Shown: positions 1 to 7,916, counted from the stretch's first letter. The stretch: DNA of 34,023 bases from Burkholderiaceae bacterium (GCA_029883565.1 JAOUJD010000004.1:1-34023), one strand, 5' to 3'. A program made the numbers and translations. The notes: a model not told the origin generated them from the letters alone.

Positions 1-48
1 GGGTTGCCGGAGCTGGCTGAAGGTCAGGCGGAACACCGTCACTCATGA
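1..48 (+). CDS. C-terminal fragment of upstream gene (possibly sarcosine oxidase delta subunit)
   Basis: Frame 1 is open from the window edge and ends with TGA at 46-48, giving a 15-residue tail (GLPELAEGQAEHRHS). Its stop overlaps an ATG at 45 (ATGA), so it is probably co-transcribed with the SoxA-like gene. Heterotetrameric sarcosine oxidase operons are normally ordered soxB-soxD-soxA-soxG, so soxD is the expected neighbour. The tail is too short to identify by itself; the name rests on context only. Confidence 0.4.
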   Translation, partial: GLPELAEGQAEHRHS

Positions 49-55
49 AATCTCC

Positions 56-60
56 AAGGA
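56..60 (+). promoter_or_regulatory. Shine-Dalgarno AAGGA deciding the soxA start
   Basis: AAGGA lies 8 bases before the ATG at 69. The earlier in-frame ATG at 45 has no such motif at the right distance, only the ATGA overlap with the upstream stop. This favours ATG 69, although translational coupling could still use ATG 45. Confidence 0.55.
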
Positions 61-68
61 ATAGCCCC

Positions 69-2951
69 ATGACCGGCCGCCTGCCAGAGAGCAAGACCCA
101 GGTTACCGATCGCGGGAAACGCGTGAAGATCTTCTACCGGGGGCGACAGGTCGACGCTTTCGAAGGGGACACGGTTGCCTCAGCGCTGCTGGCTTCCGGC
201 ATCGACACGTTTTCACGCTCGTTCAAGTACCACCGCCGCCGTGCACCGTCCTGCCTGAGCGGCCAATGCTCGCGCTGCACGATGAGCGTGGACGGGCGAA
301 TGCATGTGAAGACGTGCCAGACATCGGTCAGGGAAGGCATGGCGGTAGAGCCTCAGGGCAGCGTCGAGTTCGACCCGAAGGCGCTCGCCGGCTCGTTCTC
401 CTGGGCCATGCCTACGGGCTTCTATTACAAGATGTTCTACAAGCCCCAGTGGCTGTGGAAGCGGGTCAAGGAGGTCTTCCGTGCGATGCCCGGCAACATG
501 GCCACCGTCAAACCGCTCGCAAAGAAGCCGGAGTTTGACGCCGTGAACCTGAATCCGGAGATGCTGGTGGTGGGCGGCGGCCTCGCAGGAATCGAGGCCG
601 CCATTACCGCGGCGCAAACTGGGATCAGGGTGGTATTGGCCGAGGCTGACGCGTGGCTGGGAGGTTTCGAAGCCTTCCAGGGCGAAGCGGGATACCGCCG
701 TGCGCAAGAATCGATCCGCCGGTTGCTGGCGCACAGCAATGTCAGGGTCCTCACGTCCACCTGGGTGTCGGCGATCTACCCGGACGGTCTGACCATCTGC
801 GTTCAGTCCTGCGGCGGCGATGGAAAACAGGGCGTGCTGGAGCGCGTCTACCACGTGCGGGCCGGTACTACCGTCGTCGCAACCGGGGCAGGTTCGATGC
901 CCATGCTGTTCGAGAACAACGACCGGCCCGGAATCATCCTGCCTGAAGCAGCGCAGAGGCTCATTCACCTCTGGGGCATCAAGCCCGGCAGCCTGATACT
1001 GCTCGCCGGAGGAGATGACTACCTGTACCGCGTCGGGCTTGAATTGATGGACAAGGGCATCAAGCTGGCGGGGCTGGTCGACTATCGCAGGAGCGGCGGG
1101 GATGAAGCCCTCAGGACGAGGCTTTCCGACAAGGGCGTCAGGATCTGGAGCGGCTATACGCTAACGGGCTCCCGCGGGCGGACACGAGTCAACGGCGCGA
1201 CACTGGCGAAGCCGGACGGGTCTGACGTCCAAGACGTGCCTTGCGACACCATCGTCGCCTCATCCGGTCGCTACCCGCGCCACAAGCTGCTGGGTCAGGC
1301 CGGAGCCAGAATGACTTACGACTCCGGACGGAACTTCTACCTGCCCGAAAACATTCCGCCAGCCTACCAGGCGGCCGGGAGGCTGCTCGGTCTTGAAGAC
1401 CCCGAGGCGATCAAGGCACAAGCCAGGACCGCGGCTGCCAGGGCTCTGAAAAGCCTTGGCATCGAGATCGGGGCGACCGAGCCGGAGGCTGGACAGGCGT
1501 TTGAGGGTTCATCGCCGGCGTGGACCGTTTCTGCGCAGCCCCTCTCGACCGAAGACGAGAAGAAATCGAAGACCTTTGTCTGCTATTGCCATGATGTGAG
1601 CGAGAAGAACGTCGAGCAGGCAATCGAAGAAGGGTTCGGCGACATCGAAACGTGCAAGCGGTATACGACCGCTACCCAGGGGGCCTGCCAGGGCGGAATG
1701 TGCGAGGCCAATTTCGCGCATCTGCTCGCCAGGAAGCGGCCGGAGCTCGGATCGCGCGTACTGCCCACGACCCGCCCGCCCGTCTCATCGATGAGCATGG
1801 GTTCCATGGCCTTCGGGCACCACGATAATCCGCAGCGTTCACCGCTTCACCACGTGCAACTCGCGCATGGCGGCAAGCCCATGCGACTGGGCAGCTGGAT
1901 CCGGATGATGGACTTCGGGAACGAAGAGGCCGAAAGTCTCGCGGTCCACCATGCTGCCGGCATCTGCGACGTCTCCATGCTGGGAAAGTTTCGTGTCTTC
2001 GGGCCGGATGCGAAAAGGCTTCTCAACAGGATCATGACCAGGGAGGTGGGCAGCCTGACCGGCAACAAGATCCTGTACAGCTCTTCCTGCAACGAGGAAG
2101 GCGTACTGCTCGACGACGGCGTAATTCTCAAGATGGGAGACGACGATTACTTCGTCACTACCCTGGCGGGTCGGGCGCCACTGACCGAAGAATGGTTTTC
2201 CAGGTGGTGCCGCGAGGAAGACTGGCAGGTCAACATCGTGAACCTGACGGAAACGCGCGCCGGCATGAACCTCGCTGGACCGAAGTCCAGGGAGATACTT
2301 TCAAAGCTGACCGACGCCGACCTTTCCAATGAGGCGCTGCCGTTCCTGACCTGGGCTCGGATGAAGGTTGCCGGGATCGACGTCATCGCCATGCGCATGG
2401 GCTTTGTCGGCGAGTTGAGCTACGAGTTGCTCTGCCCTTCCAGCCAGGCCGGCTACCTGTGGAGTCGAATCCTGGAAGCCGGCAAACCGTTGGGGCTGGT
2501 TCCATTCGGCATCGAGTGCCTGAACATCTGCCGACTGGAAAAGGGACACGCGGTGCCGGGTCTCGATACCGATGGGTTCACCAATCTCTTCGAGTCGTCA
2601 TTCGGCTGGATGTTGAATCGCAACAAGACGGAAACTGTCGGCAAGCCGATGCTGCAATTGTTTTCGGACAGGCCGCTCAAGGAGCAGCTCATCGCTTTCA
2701 GCCTGGAAGGCAGGTCGCCGGTCCTGGACGGCGCCCTGGTGGTCAAGGGCCCCCGCCAGCTCGGCCGTGTAACGTCCATTCGTTACAGCCCACTGCTCGA
2801 CAAGACCATCGGCTTGGCTCTGGTTGAGCCCGATGAAGACTGGCGCGAAGGCGGCAAGGTCAGGCTCTGGATTGAAGAGGGCCGTGAGGTCGAAGCGGCA
2901 TTTGCGAAGCCGCCCTTTTACGATCCTTCGGGCGAGAGGATGAAGGCGTGA
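69..2951 (+). CDS. soxA: SoxA-like sarcosine oxidase/dehydrogenase alpha subunit with two putative [2Fe-2S] sites
   Basis: Large flavoprotein subunit (about 960 aa, normal for SoxA) of the heterotetrameric sarcosine oxidase family, which demethylates N-methyl amino acids and passes the C1 unit to tetrahydrofolate. Seen in order, numbered from ATG 69: an N-terminal ferredoxin-like domain with C62-x4-C67-x2-C70-x12-C83; a dinucleotide-binding fold with VVGGGLAG at about 167-174; a BFD-like segment with C505-x-C507 and C540-x4-C545; and a GcvT aminomethyltransferase-like half from about residue 598 to the end, where folate binds in the family. As I recall them, classical SoxA proteins lack these cysteines, so this copy is an iron-sulfur variant resembling a fusion of HcnA-, HcnB- and GcvT-type modules. 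The substrate is unknown; N-methylglutamate dehydrogenase (MgdC) is an alternative. Its stop overlaps the next gene by 4 bases. The ORF track start at 45 is the alternative. Confidence 0.82.
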   Translation: MTGRLPESKTQVTDRGKRVKIFYRGRQVDAFEGDTVASALLASGIDTFSRSFKYHRRRAPSCLSGQCSRCTMSVDGRMHVKTCQTSVREGMAVEPQGSVEFDPKALAGSFSWAMPTGFYYKMFYKPQWLWKRVKEVFRAMPGNMATVKPLAKKPEFDAVNLNPEMLVVGGGLAGIEAAITAAQTGIRVVLAEADAWLGGFEAFQGEAGYRRAQESIRRLLAHSNVRVLTSTWVSAIYPDGLTICVQSCGGDGKQGVLERVYHVRAGTTVVATGAGSMPMLFENNDRPGIILPEAAQRLIHLWGIKPGSLILLAGGDDYLYRVGLELMDKGIKLAGLVDYRRSGGDEALRTRLSDKGVRIWSGYTLTGSRGRTRVNGATLAKPDGSDVQDVPCDTIVASSGRYPRHKLLGQAGARMTYDSGRNFYLPENIPPAYQAAGRLLGLEDPEAIKAQARTAAARALKSLGIEIGATEPEAGQAFEGSSPAWTVSAQPLSTEDEKKSKTFVCYCHDVSEKNVEQAIEEGFGDIETCKRYTTATQGACQGGMCEANFAHLLARKRPELGSRVLPTTRPPVSSMSMGSMAFGHHDNPQRSPLHHVQLAHGGKPMRLGSWIRMMDFGNEEAESLAVHHAAGICDVSMLGKFRVFGPDAKRLLNRIMTREVGSLTGNKILYSSSCNEEGVLLDDGVILKMGDDDYFVTTLAGRAPLTEEWFSRWCREEDWQVNIVNLTETRAGMNLAGPKSREILSKLTDADLSNEALPFLTWARMKVAGIDVIAMRMGFVGELSYELLCPSSQAGYLWSRILEAGKPLGLVPFGIECLNICRLEKGHAVPGLDTDGFTNLFESSFGWMLNRNKTETVGKPMLQLFSDRPLKEQLIAFSLEGRSPVLDGALVVKGPRQLGRVTSIRYSPLLDKTIGLALVEPDEDWREGGKVRLWIEEGREVEAAFAKPPFYDPSGERMKA

Positions 2952-3568
2952 TAACGCATGCGCGAGCCATAACGCTGCCCGAGTGGGCAGGAAGACCAGT
3001 TGAAACAGAACTGGGCGGCTGGCCGGTGGTCGAGCGGTTCGAGCCGCCAGAGGGAGACTGCGCCGTTGGCCTGACGGACCTCAGTCATCGACCCAAGGCA
3101 ATTCTGCAAGGGTCCGGCGTCCAGGGACTGGGCCTGACCAGACCCGGGCAGGCTGTCTGGAACGGCCGGACACTTGCCGGCTGCCTGAAGCCCAACCATG
3201 CGGTCGTCCTCGACCTGACCGGTCCGATTGCAGCTCAGTGGGCAGATCCCGCCTACACCGACATGACCGACGGGTGGGTACTGCTGGGACTGTGGGGTCC
3301 TGACTCGCTGGAAGCAGTGCAGCGGCTGGTGACCGTCGATGTAGACCCGCGCGAACGCGGAGGTCCGCTCTTCTTCGCCACGAACTGTCACGGAGTTCCC
3401 GTGCAGCTGGTCAACCTGCGAGGCCCGAAGCCGGGTTTCGTCATTTCCTGCGTCCGCTCGCATGGGCAGAATCTGTTTGAAGCGTGCATCCGGGCTGGCC
3501 GCCAGTTCGACCTGAAAGTCACCGGGCTCAGGGCCTTCAGCGATTGGCTCAGCGGCCTTGCGGCTTGA
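2948..3568 (+). CDS. soxG: SoxG-like sarcosine oxidase gamma subunit
   Basis: A 206-residue protein starting with GTG that overlaps the soxA stop (GTGA), with a GAGAGGA ribosome site 7 bases upstream. Length, position after soxA and a GcvT-like pattern (LWGPDSLEAV followed by RSHGQNLFEA near the C-terminus) fit the gamma subunit of heterotetrameric sarcosine oxidase or the MgdD subunit of N-methylglutamate dehydrogenase. In that family gamma is a small structural subunit with a fold related to the folate-binding half of alpha. Similarity to classical SoxG by eye is modest, so it could also be annotated as an aminomethyltransferase-like folate-binding protein. It is the last plus-strand protein gene in the window. 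Confidence 0.62.
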   Translation: MITHARAITLPEWAGRPVETELGGWPVVERFEPPEGDCAVGLTDLSHRPKAILQGSGVQGLGLTRPGQAVWNGRTLAGCLKPNHAVVLDLTGPIAAQWADPAYTDMTDGWVLLGLWGPDSLEAVQRLVTVDVDPRERGGPLFFATNCHGVPVQLVNLRGPKPGFVISCVRSHGQNLFEACIRAGRQFDLKVTGLRAFSDWLSGLAA

Positions 3569-3667
3569 GGGGCGAGGAACCGCGCCGCCCGCAGCCATGG
3601 CAGGGAACCGGCGGCGGAACAGGCGCATCGTCACGCCGCCAGCCGCGCCTAGGCGCCGCGCTTCCTG
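3569..3667. other. Convergent intergenic gap between soxG and DUF456 gene
   Basis: About 99 bases separate the plus-strand sox genes from the minus-strand block. It holds a 12-base perfect palindrome GCGCCTAGGCGC (3645-3656) but no T-run on either side, so I do not call a terminator. It marks a strand and composition switch. Confidence 0.5.
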
Positions 3668-4147
3668 CTACAGGACAAGCGCGGCGACGAAGACGCCGAT
3701 CATCGTGAAGGCGACGGCGATCTTGACGGCGGTGCCGATCAGGAGCCCGAACCAGGTCGCCACTCCGACCCGGCCGGCGCGCAGTGCGTCCCTGTGGGCG
3801 ATGAACTCGCCGATTGCAGCGCCGGCCAGCGGCATGAACACCAGCCCCCACAGTCCGGTGAAGATGCCAACCACGGTGCCAAGCGCGGCGCCCACGATGC
3901 CATGCCGGCTTGCGCCGGCACGCTGCGCCGACATCGACGCCGCGACGTAGTCGACGACCACGCCGATCACGGCGAGCACGGCCAGCACCCCGACGGTCCA
4001 GCCGCCGATGCGCTGGAAGTCCTCGGCCCAGGCCGCCAGCAGCACGCCGCCGAAGATCAGTGGCACCCCTGGCAGCGCGGGCAGCGCGGTGCCGATGGCA
4101 CCCACGACGATGAGCAGCACGGCGACGACCCACAGCAGTTCGGTCAC
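3668..4147 (-). CDS. DUF456 family membrane protein
   Basis: A 159-residue, strongly hydrophobic protein with the DUF456 layout: an N-terminal hydrophobic hairpin (about 5-40, with GTALPALPGVP between helices), a second helix at about 50-70, a glycine-rich segment (GIVGAALGTVVGIFTGLWG, about 83-101) and a final helix near the C-terminus. The role of the family is unknown; it sits in the inner membrane. The start is GTG, 14 bases after the DUF47 gene, so the two are likely co-translated. A small polar stretch (AHRDALRAGR) near residue 117 is probably a cytoplasmic loop. Family assignment is confident, function is not. Confidence 0.75.
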   Translation of the reverse strand: MTELLWVVAVLLIVVGAIGTALPALPGVPLIFGGVLLAAWAEDFQRIGGWTVGVLAVLAVIGVVVDYVAASMSAQRAGASRHGIVGAALGTVVGIFTGLWGLVFMPLAGAAIGEFIAHRDALRAGRVGVATWFGLLIGTAVKIAVAFTMIGVFVAALVL

Positions 4148-4161
4148 CTAGCCGTCCCCGT

Positions 4162-4836
4162 TCAGTGCAGCGCCAGCGCCACGACGTCGGCCGCCGCGTG
4201 CTTGCACTTGTCGGTCAGTTCCTCGAGCAACTCGTAGATCGCGCGCAGCTTGACGAGCTGACGCGCGTCCTGCTCCTCGCGGAACAGCCGGGACATGGCG
4301 GCGCGCATCACGTGGTCCGCCTGCGCCTCCAGGTCGTCGACCTCGTCGCACAACGCCAGCGCCTGCCGCGGATCGTCGGTCGAGCACAGCGCCGCGACCG
4401 CCTGCTGCAATTTGCGGGTCGCCTGCACGCCGAGGTCCGCCAGCCGCTGGGCATCCGCCGTGACGACGGTCACGTGGTAAAGATGGAGGGATTGCGCCGC
4501 GTCTTCGGCGAGATCGAGCACGTCGTCGAGGCGGTTGATCAGGCCGTGGATGGCGGCGCGCGGAAACGGCGGGAGCAGCGAACGGCGCAGTAGCGCGAGC
4601 GTTTCACCGACCACGCCGTCGGCACGCTTCTCGATCGCCTCGATGTCGCGCACCCGACCGTTCGGATCCCGCACGTCGGCCAGAAGCTGGGCGAGCGCCT
4701 CGACGCCCTCGACGCACAGGTCCGCCTGTCGCCCGAACAGCACGAAGAAGCGGCGATCGCGCGGCACCAGCCGGCGCAGCACGCTGCGCACGGGGCGCCG
4801 TCGATCGCTGCGGTCCGGGACGAACTGGGAGGTCAT
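4162..4836 (-). CDS. DUF47 family protein (PhoU-like, putative phosphate transport regulator)
   Basis: A 224-residue, mostly helical protein of the DUF47/TIGR00153 group, structurally related to PhoU. Visible hallmarks are FGRQADLCVEGVEAL near residue 34, the INRLDDVLDLAEDAA segment near 100, and acidic repeats such as CDEVDDLEAQADHVM and YELLEELTDKCKHAA at the C-terminus, which in PhoU relatives form metal-binding helical bundles. Members usually lie beside a Pit-type phosphate transporter and are thought to regulate it; no Pit gene is present here. The gene starts inside the dnaB stop (ATGA, 4-base overlap) and is followed by the DUF456 gene, so it may act with that membrane protein instead. 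That link is inference. Confidence 0.8.
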   Translation of the reverse strand: MTSQFVPDRSDRRRPVRSVLRRLVPRDRRFFVLFGRQADLCVEGVEALAQLLADVRDPNGRVRDIEAIEKRADGVVGETLALLRRSLLPPFPRAAIHGLINRLDDVLDLAEDAAQSLHLYHVTVVTADAQRLADLGVQATRKLQQAVAALCSTDDPRQALALCDEVDDLEAQADHVMRAAMSRLFREEQDARQLVKLRAIYELLEELTDKCKHAAADVVALALH

Positions 4837-6209
4837 GAGTAGCCGGAGCCGCGCGCCAGGTTCTCGAAGCGGGTGTACTGCCCGTCGAAGCGCAGGTTGA
4901 CGCGCCCGATCGGGCCGTTGCGCTGCTTGCCGATGATGATCTCGGCGACGTTCTTGTCGTTCGTATCCGGGTTGTAGACCTCGTCCCGGTAGATGAACAG
5001 GATCAGGTCGGCGTCCTGCTCGATCGCGCCCGACTCGCGCAGGTCCGACATCACGGGACGCTTGTCGGTCCGCGTCTCGACGGTCCGGTTCAGCTGCGAC
5101 AGCGCGATCACCGGGACCGCAAGTTCCTTCGCCAGCGCCTTCAGCCCGCGCGAGATCTCGGAGATCTCCGTCGCGCGGTTCTCGCCCTGCCCGCTCGCGC
5201 TCATCAGCTGCAGGTAGTCGACGATGATCAGGCCGAGCCTTCCGCAGGTGCGCGCCAGGCGTCGCGCCCGCGCGCGCAGGTCGATCGACGTCATGGCCGG
5301 CGTCTCGTCGATGTACAGGGGCGCCTCGTGCATCTTCTGGATCGCGGCGGTCAGCTTGGGCCAGTCTTCGTCGAACAGCCGGCCCGTGCGCAGCCGTTGC
5401 TGGTCGAGCTTGCCGACCGAACTCAGCATCCGCAGCGCCAGTTGCGTCGCCCCCATCTCCATGGAGAACACCGCGACCGGCATGCCCTTGTCGATCGCAA
5501 CGTGCTCGCCGATGTTCAGTGCGAGCGACGTCTTTCCCATGGCGGGCCGGCCGGCAACGATCACGAGGTCGCCGGGCTGCAGGCCGGACGTCTTCGAATC
5601 GAGGTCGGTGAAGCCGGTCGGCACGCCGGTGACCTCGGACGGGTCGGCCCGCTCGAACAATTCCTGGATCCGCTCGACCACCTTGGTCAGCAGCGGCTGG
5701 ATTTCCTGGAAGCCCTGACGCCCGCGCGCGCCCTCCTCGGCGATCTGGAAGACCTTGGTCTCGGCGTCGTCGAGGATCTGCTTGGTTTCGCGGCCAGCCG
5801 GATTGAGCGCGCTCGTGGCGATTTCATCGCCCGCGGTCACGAGGCGCCGCAGCACCGAGCGCTCGCGCACGATTTCGGCATAACGCCGGATGTTGGCCGC
5901 CGACGGCGTGTTCTGCGCCAGCGTGTTCAGGTACACGAGCCCGCCGGCGTCGTCGACCTTGCCGGTGTTGCGCAGGGTCTCGTACACCGTCACCGCGTCG
6001 GCCGGCTTGCCGCCGTCGATCAGCCGGCTGATCGCACCGAAGATCAGCTTGTGGTCCTGGCGATAGAAGTCGGCCACGCCCACGAGGTCCGCGATCCTGT
6101 CCCATGCAGCGTTGTCGATCAGCAGGCCTCCGAGCACGGACTGCTCGGCCTCGATCGAGTGAGGCGGGGTGCGGACGGCCGCGAGTTGCGGATCGACGGG
6201 CTGATTCAC
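4833..6209 (-). CDS. dnaB: Replicative DNA helicase DnaB
   Basis: Hexameric 5'-3' helicase that unwinds the fork and binds primase. The N-terminal domain begins PHSIEAEQSVLGGLL, the RecA-like C-terminal domain has Walker A (GRPAMGKTSLALN), Walker B region (IIVDYLQLM) and the arginine-finger segment RESGAIEQDADLILF. I place the start at GTG 6209 (VNQPVDPQL), giving 458 aa, because family members begin here and because a possible -10 box (6249-6254) lies inside the longer ORF that starts at 6287. No good Shine-Dalgarno is visible before this GTG. The stop overlaps the DUF47 start. It lies downstream of the rpsF operon, a common bacterial arrangement, but is separated from it by a terminator. 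Confidence 0.95.
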   Translation of the reverse strand: MNQPVDPQLAAVRTPPHSIEAEQSVLGGLLIDNAAWDRIADLVGVADFYRQDHKLIFGAISRLIDGGKPADAVTVYETLRNTGKVDDAGGLVYLNTLAQNTPSAANIRRYAEIVRERSVLRRLVTAGDEIATSALNPAGRETKQILDDAETKVFQIAEEGARGRQGFQEIQPLLTKVVERIQELFERADPSEVTGVPTGFTDLDSKTSGLQPGDLVIVAGRPAMGKTSLALNIGEHVAIDKGMPVAVFSMEMGATQLALRMLSSVGKLDQQRLRTGRLFDEDWPKLTAAIQKMHEAPLYIDETPAMTSIDLRARARRLARTCGRLGLIIVDYLQLMSASGQGENRATEISEISRGLKALAKELAVPVIALSQLNRTVETRTDKRPVMSDLRESGAIEQDADLILFIYRDEVYNPDTNDKNVAEIIIGKQRNGPIGRVNLRFDGQYTRFENLARGSGYS

Positions 6210-6248
6210 GGAGGGGGCGGCGCAGGCTTCGGGACGGCGGGCCCCGCC

Positions 6249-6254
6249 ACTATA
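6249..6254 (-). promoter_or_regulatory. Possible -10 box for dnaB
   Basis: TATAGT on the minus strand, 5 of 6 matches to TATAAT, would start RNA near 6243 and leave a leader of about 34 bases before GTG 6209. No convincing -35 hexamer lies 16-18 bases upstream, so the call is weak. Confidence 0.35.
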
Positions 6255-6293
6255 CAAGCGATGAGGACCGCGATCCGGTGATCGCACATCCCG

Positions 6294-6326
6294 AAAACGA
6301 CGACGGCGGCCCGGGGGCCGCCGTCG
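6294..6326 (-). terminator. Rho-independent terminator of the rpsF-priB-rpsR-rplI operon
   Basis: A perfect 11-bp stem (CGACGGCGGCC / GGCCGCCGTCG) with a 4-base loop at 6301-6326, followed on the minus strand by TCGTTTT. It lies 21 bases past the rplI stop. The T-run is short but the stem is very strong. Confidence 0.7.
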
Positions 6327-6347
6327 CGTCGATCGCGGCCGGCGACG

Positions 6348-6800
6348 TCAGGCCTGCTCGCCGACCACCGTGATGGTGACTTCCGCGACCACGTCGGTAT
6401 GCAGAGCGACCGTGACGGAATGGTCACCGACGGTCTTCAGCGGCCCCTGCGGCATGCGGATCTGTGCCTTGTTGACGGCGAAGCCCTGCTTGGTGAGCGC
6501 CTCGGCGATGTCGTAGTTGGTGACGGACCCGAACAGGCGGCCGTCGACCCCGGCCTTGGCCGTGATCTTGACGTTGACGCCGTTGAGCTTCTCGCCGACG
6601 CCCTGCGCAGCGCTCAGGCGTTCGGCCTGGGCCTTTTCGAGGTCGGCGCGGCGCACCTCGAATTCCTTGATCGCCGCCTCGGTGGCGCGACGCGCCTTGC
6701 CCTGCGGGATCAGGAAGTTGCGCGCGTAGCCTTCCTTGACCTTGACCACTTCGCCCAGCTGGCCCAGGTTGGCCACACGTTCCAGGAGGATGATTTGCAT
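6348..6800 (-). CDS. rplI: 50S ribosomal protein L9
   Basis: A 150-residue protein starting [16 protein letters not shown] with the L9 signature [13 protein letters not shown]. The N-terminal rRNA-binding domain (1-50), a charged connecting helix and the C-terminal domain (about 80-148, ending [10 protein letters not shown]) are all present. It binds domain V of 23S rRNA at the base of the L1 stalk. ATG start with GAGGG upstream; last gene of the rpsF operon, 23 bases after rpsR. Confidence 0.97.
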   Translation of the reverse strand: MQIILLERVANLGQLGEVVKVKEGYARNFLIPQGKARRATEAAIKEFEVRRADLEKAQAERLSAAQGVGEKLNGVNVKITAKAGVDGRLFGSVTNYDIAEALTKQGFAVNKAQIRMPQGPLKTVGDHSVTVALHTDVVAEVTITVVGEQA

Positions 6801-6823
6801 GGTGCCCTCGTTCAGTGCCTGTT

Positions 6824-7108
6824 TCAGTGCGTGTCTGTGTACGGCAGCAGCGCGAGGAAGCGCGCCCGCTTGATGGCCGTGTCCAGCTGACGCTGGTAAT
6901 GCGCCTTGGTCCCGGTCAGGCGGGCCGGCGTGATCTTGCCGTTCTCGCCGACGAAGTCGCGCAGCGTTTCGACATCCTTGTAGTCGATCTGGTCGACCTT
7001 CTCCGCCGTGAAGCGGCAGAAGCGCTTGCGCTTGAACAGGGCGTTCTGCTTGTCATTGCGGCGCGGCTTGCCCTTCCCCTTGCCTTTGCCTCGTGCTCCC
7101 ATTGCCAT
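6824..7108 (-). CDS. rpsR: 30S ribosomal protein S18
   Basis: A 94-residue basic protein with the S18 core ([19 protein letters not shown] and the [13 protein letters not shown] segment). The N-terminus has a lysine/glycine-rich extension ([14 protein letters not shown]). S18 pairs with S6 on the 30S platform, and both are encoded in this operon. ATG start with AAGGAG six bases upstream, located inside the end of priB; only 1 base separates the two genes. A second ATG two codons later is an alternative start. Confidence 0.96.
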   Translation of the reverse strand: MAMGARGKGKGKGKPRRNDKQNALFKRKRFCRFTAEKVDQIDYKDVETLRDFVGENGKITPARLTGTKAHYQRQLDTAIKRARFLALLPYTDTH

Positions 7109-7109
7109 T

Positions 7110-7409
7110 TCAGACTCCTTCAGTACTCGCGTATTCGGTGATGTGAACGATCAGTCGGCTCGAGCGGCGGCTCTTCGGTGCGATGAAACCGGCGATGTCG
7201 AGTGTCCTGCCGAGCGGTTCGCGTTCCAGGGCGACGGCCACCGGTCCGACCGCGACCGCTGCAAACTCGAATGCCAGCTGCCGCTCGATGCCCGCTTCGG
7301 CCACTGCGCCGTCATGCCGCAGGCTCAGTTCCGCAACCGGGACGCCTGCCGGGGTGTAGCGCAGCGCGCTTCTCGCCACCGGCGCGGCCCGTAGCCGGAC
7401 CTGGTTCAC
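7110..7409 (-). CDS. priB: Primosomal replication protein N (PriB)
   Basis: A 99-residue single-domain OB-fold protein starting with GTG ([25 protein letters not shown]). The segment [13 protein letters not shown] and the C-terminal [15 protein letters not shown] match PriB, which binds single-stranded DNA and helps PriA reload DnaB at stalled forks. Its place between rpsF and rpsR is typical of beta- and gammaproteobacteria, and is one of the taxonomic clues here. Confidence 0.9.
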   Translation of the reverse strand: MNQVRLRAAPVARSALRYTPAGVPVAELSLRHDGAVAEAGIERQLAFEFAAVAVGPVAVALEREPLGRTLDIAGFIAPKSRRSSRLIVHITEYASTEGV

Positions 7410-7445
7410 GCTCTCGTCAGTCTTCGCCTCTCGGCCGATCCTGCC

Positions 7446-7853
7446 TCAGGCCGCGGCCGGTGCAGCCGCCGGCGCTGCCGGCTGCGCCGCCGGCGCGACA
7501 GGCTCCGACGCCGCCTTCTTCGCTTCTTCGCGCTCGACGACCTTCATCATCGGCGACGCGGCGGTTTCGGCCTTCTTCATCTTGATAGTCAGGTGGCGCA
7601 GCACGGCATCGTTGTAGCGGAAGCCGTTCTCGAGTTCGTCCAGCGTCTTGCCGTCGCACTCGATGTTCATCAGGACGTAGTGGGCCTTGACCAGCTTCTC
7701 GATCGGGTAGGCCAGCTGACGACGGCCCCAGTCCTCGACGCGATGCACCGCGCCGCTGTTGCCGGTGATCAGCGTCCGGTACCGCTCGATCATCGCGGGC
7801 ACCTGCTCGCTCTGGTCGGGGTGGACGATGAAACAGATTTCGTAATGACGCAT
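7446..7853 (-). CDS. rpsF: 30S ribosomal protein S6
   Basis: Starts [18 protein letters not shown] at ATG 7853, with AAGGAG 8 bases upstream; the ORF track start at 7988 adds 45 codons of non-homologous leader. The 135-residue product has the S6 ferredoxin-like domain ([18 protein letters not shown]) and then a low-complexity alanine/proline tail of about 25 residues ([15 protein letters not shown]) in place of the acidic tail known from Escherichia coli. First gene of rpsF-priB-rpsR-rplI; the leader upstream may be autoregulatory. Confidence 0.96.
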   Translation of the reverse strand: MRHYEICFIVHPDQSEQVPAMIERYRTLITGNSGAVHRVEDWGRRQLAYPIEKLVKAHYVLMNIECDGKTLDELENGFRYNDAVLRHLTIKMKKAETAASPMMKVVEREEAKKAASEPVAPAAQPAAPAAAPAAA

Positions 7854-7861
7854 CCGACGTT

Positions 7862-7867
7862 CTCCTT
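7862..7867 (-). promoter_or_regulatory. Shine-Dalgarno AAGGAG fixing the rpsF start
   Basis: AAGGAG on the minus strand, 8 bases before ATG 7853. It rules out the longer ORF beginning at 7988. Confidence 0.85.
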
Positions 7868-7887
7868 CGCGTTCCCTGTGGATTGAA

Positions 7888-7916
7888 GCCACCCGTGGCG
7901 TCGTCCGCGGTGTGGC
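7888..7916 (-). promoter_or_regulatory. Hairpin in rpsF leader, candidate S6:S18 autoregulatory element
   Basis: Minus-strand RNA GCCAC-A-CCG-C-GG-ACGACG-CC-A-CGG-GTGGC folds into a stem of 5 bp, a bulged A, 3 bp, a C/A mismatch and 2 bp closed by a 6-base loop, with ACACCG on the 5' side. Many bacteria have an rpsF leader motif that mimics the 16S site of the S6:S18 dimer and contains a conserved CCG. Position and the ACCG bulge fit; identity as that motif is inference. Confidence 0.4.

Noticed and set aside
3645-3656. GCGCCTAGGCGC palindrome as terminator between soxG and the DUF456 gene
   Set aside because: No loop and no T-run on either strand.
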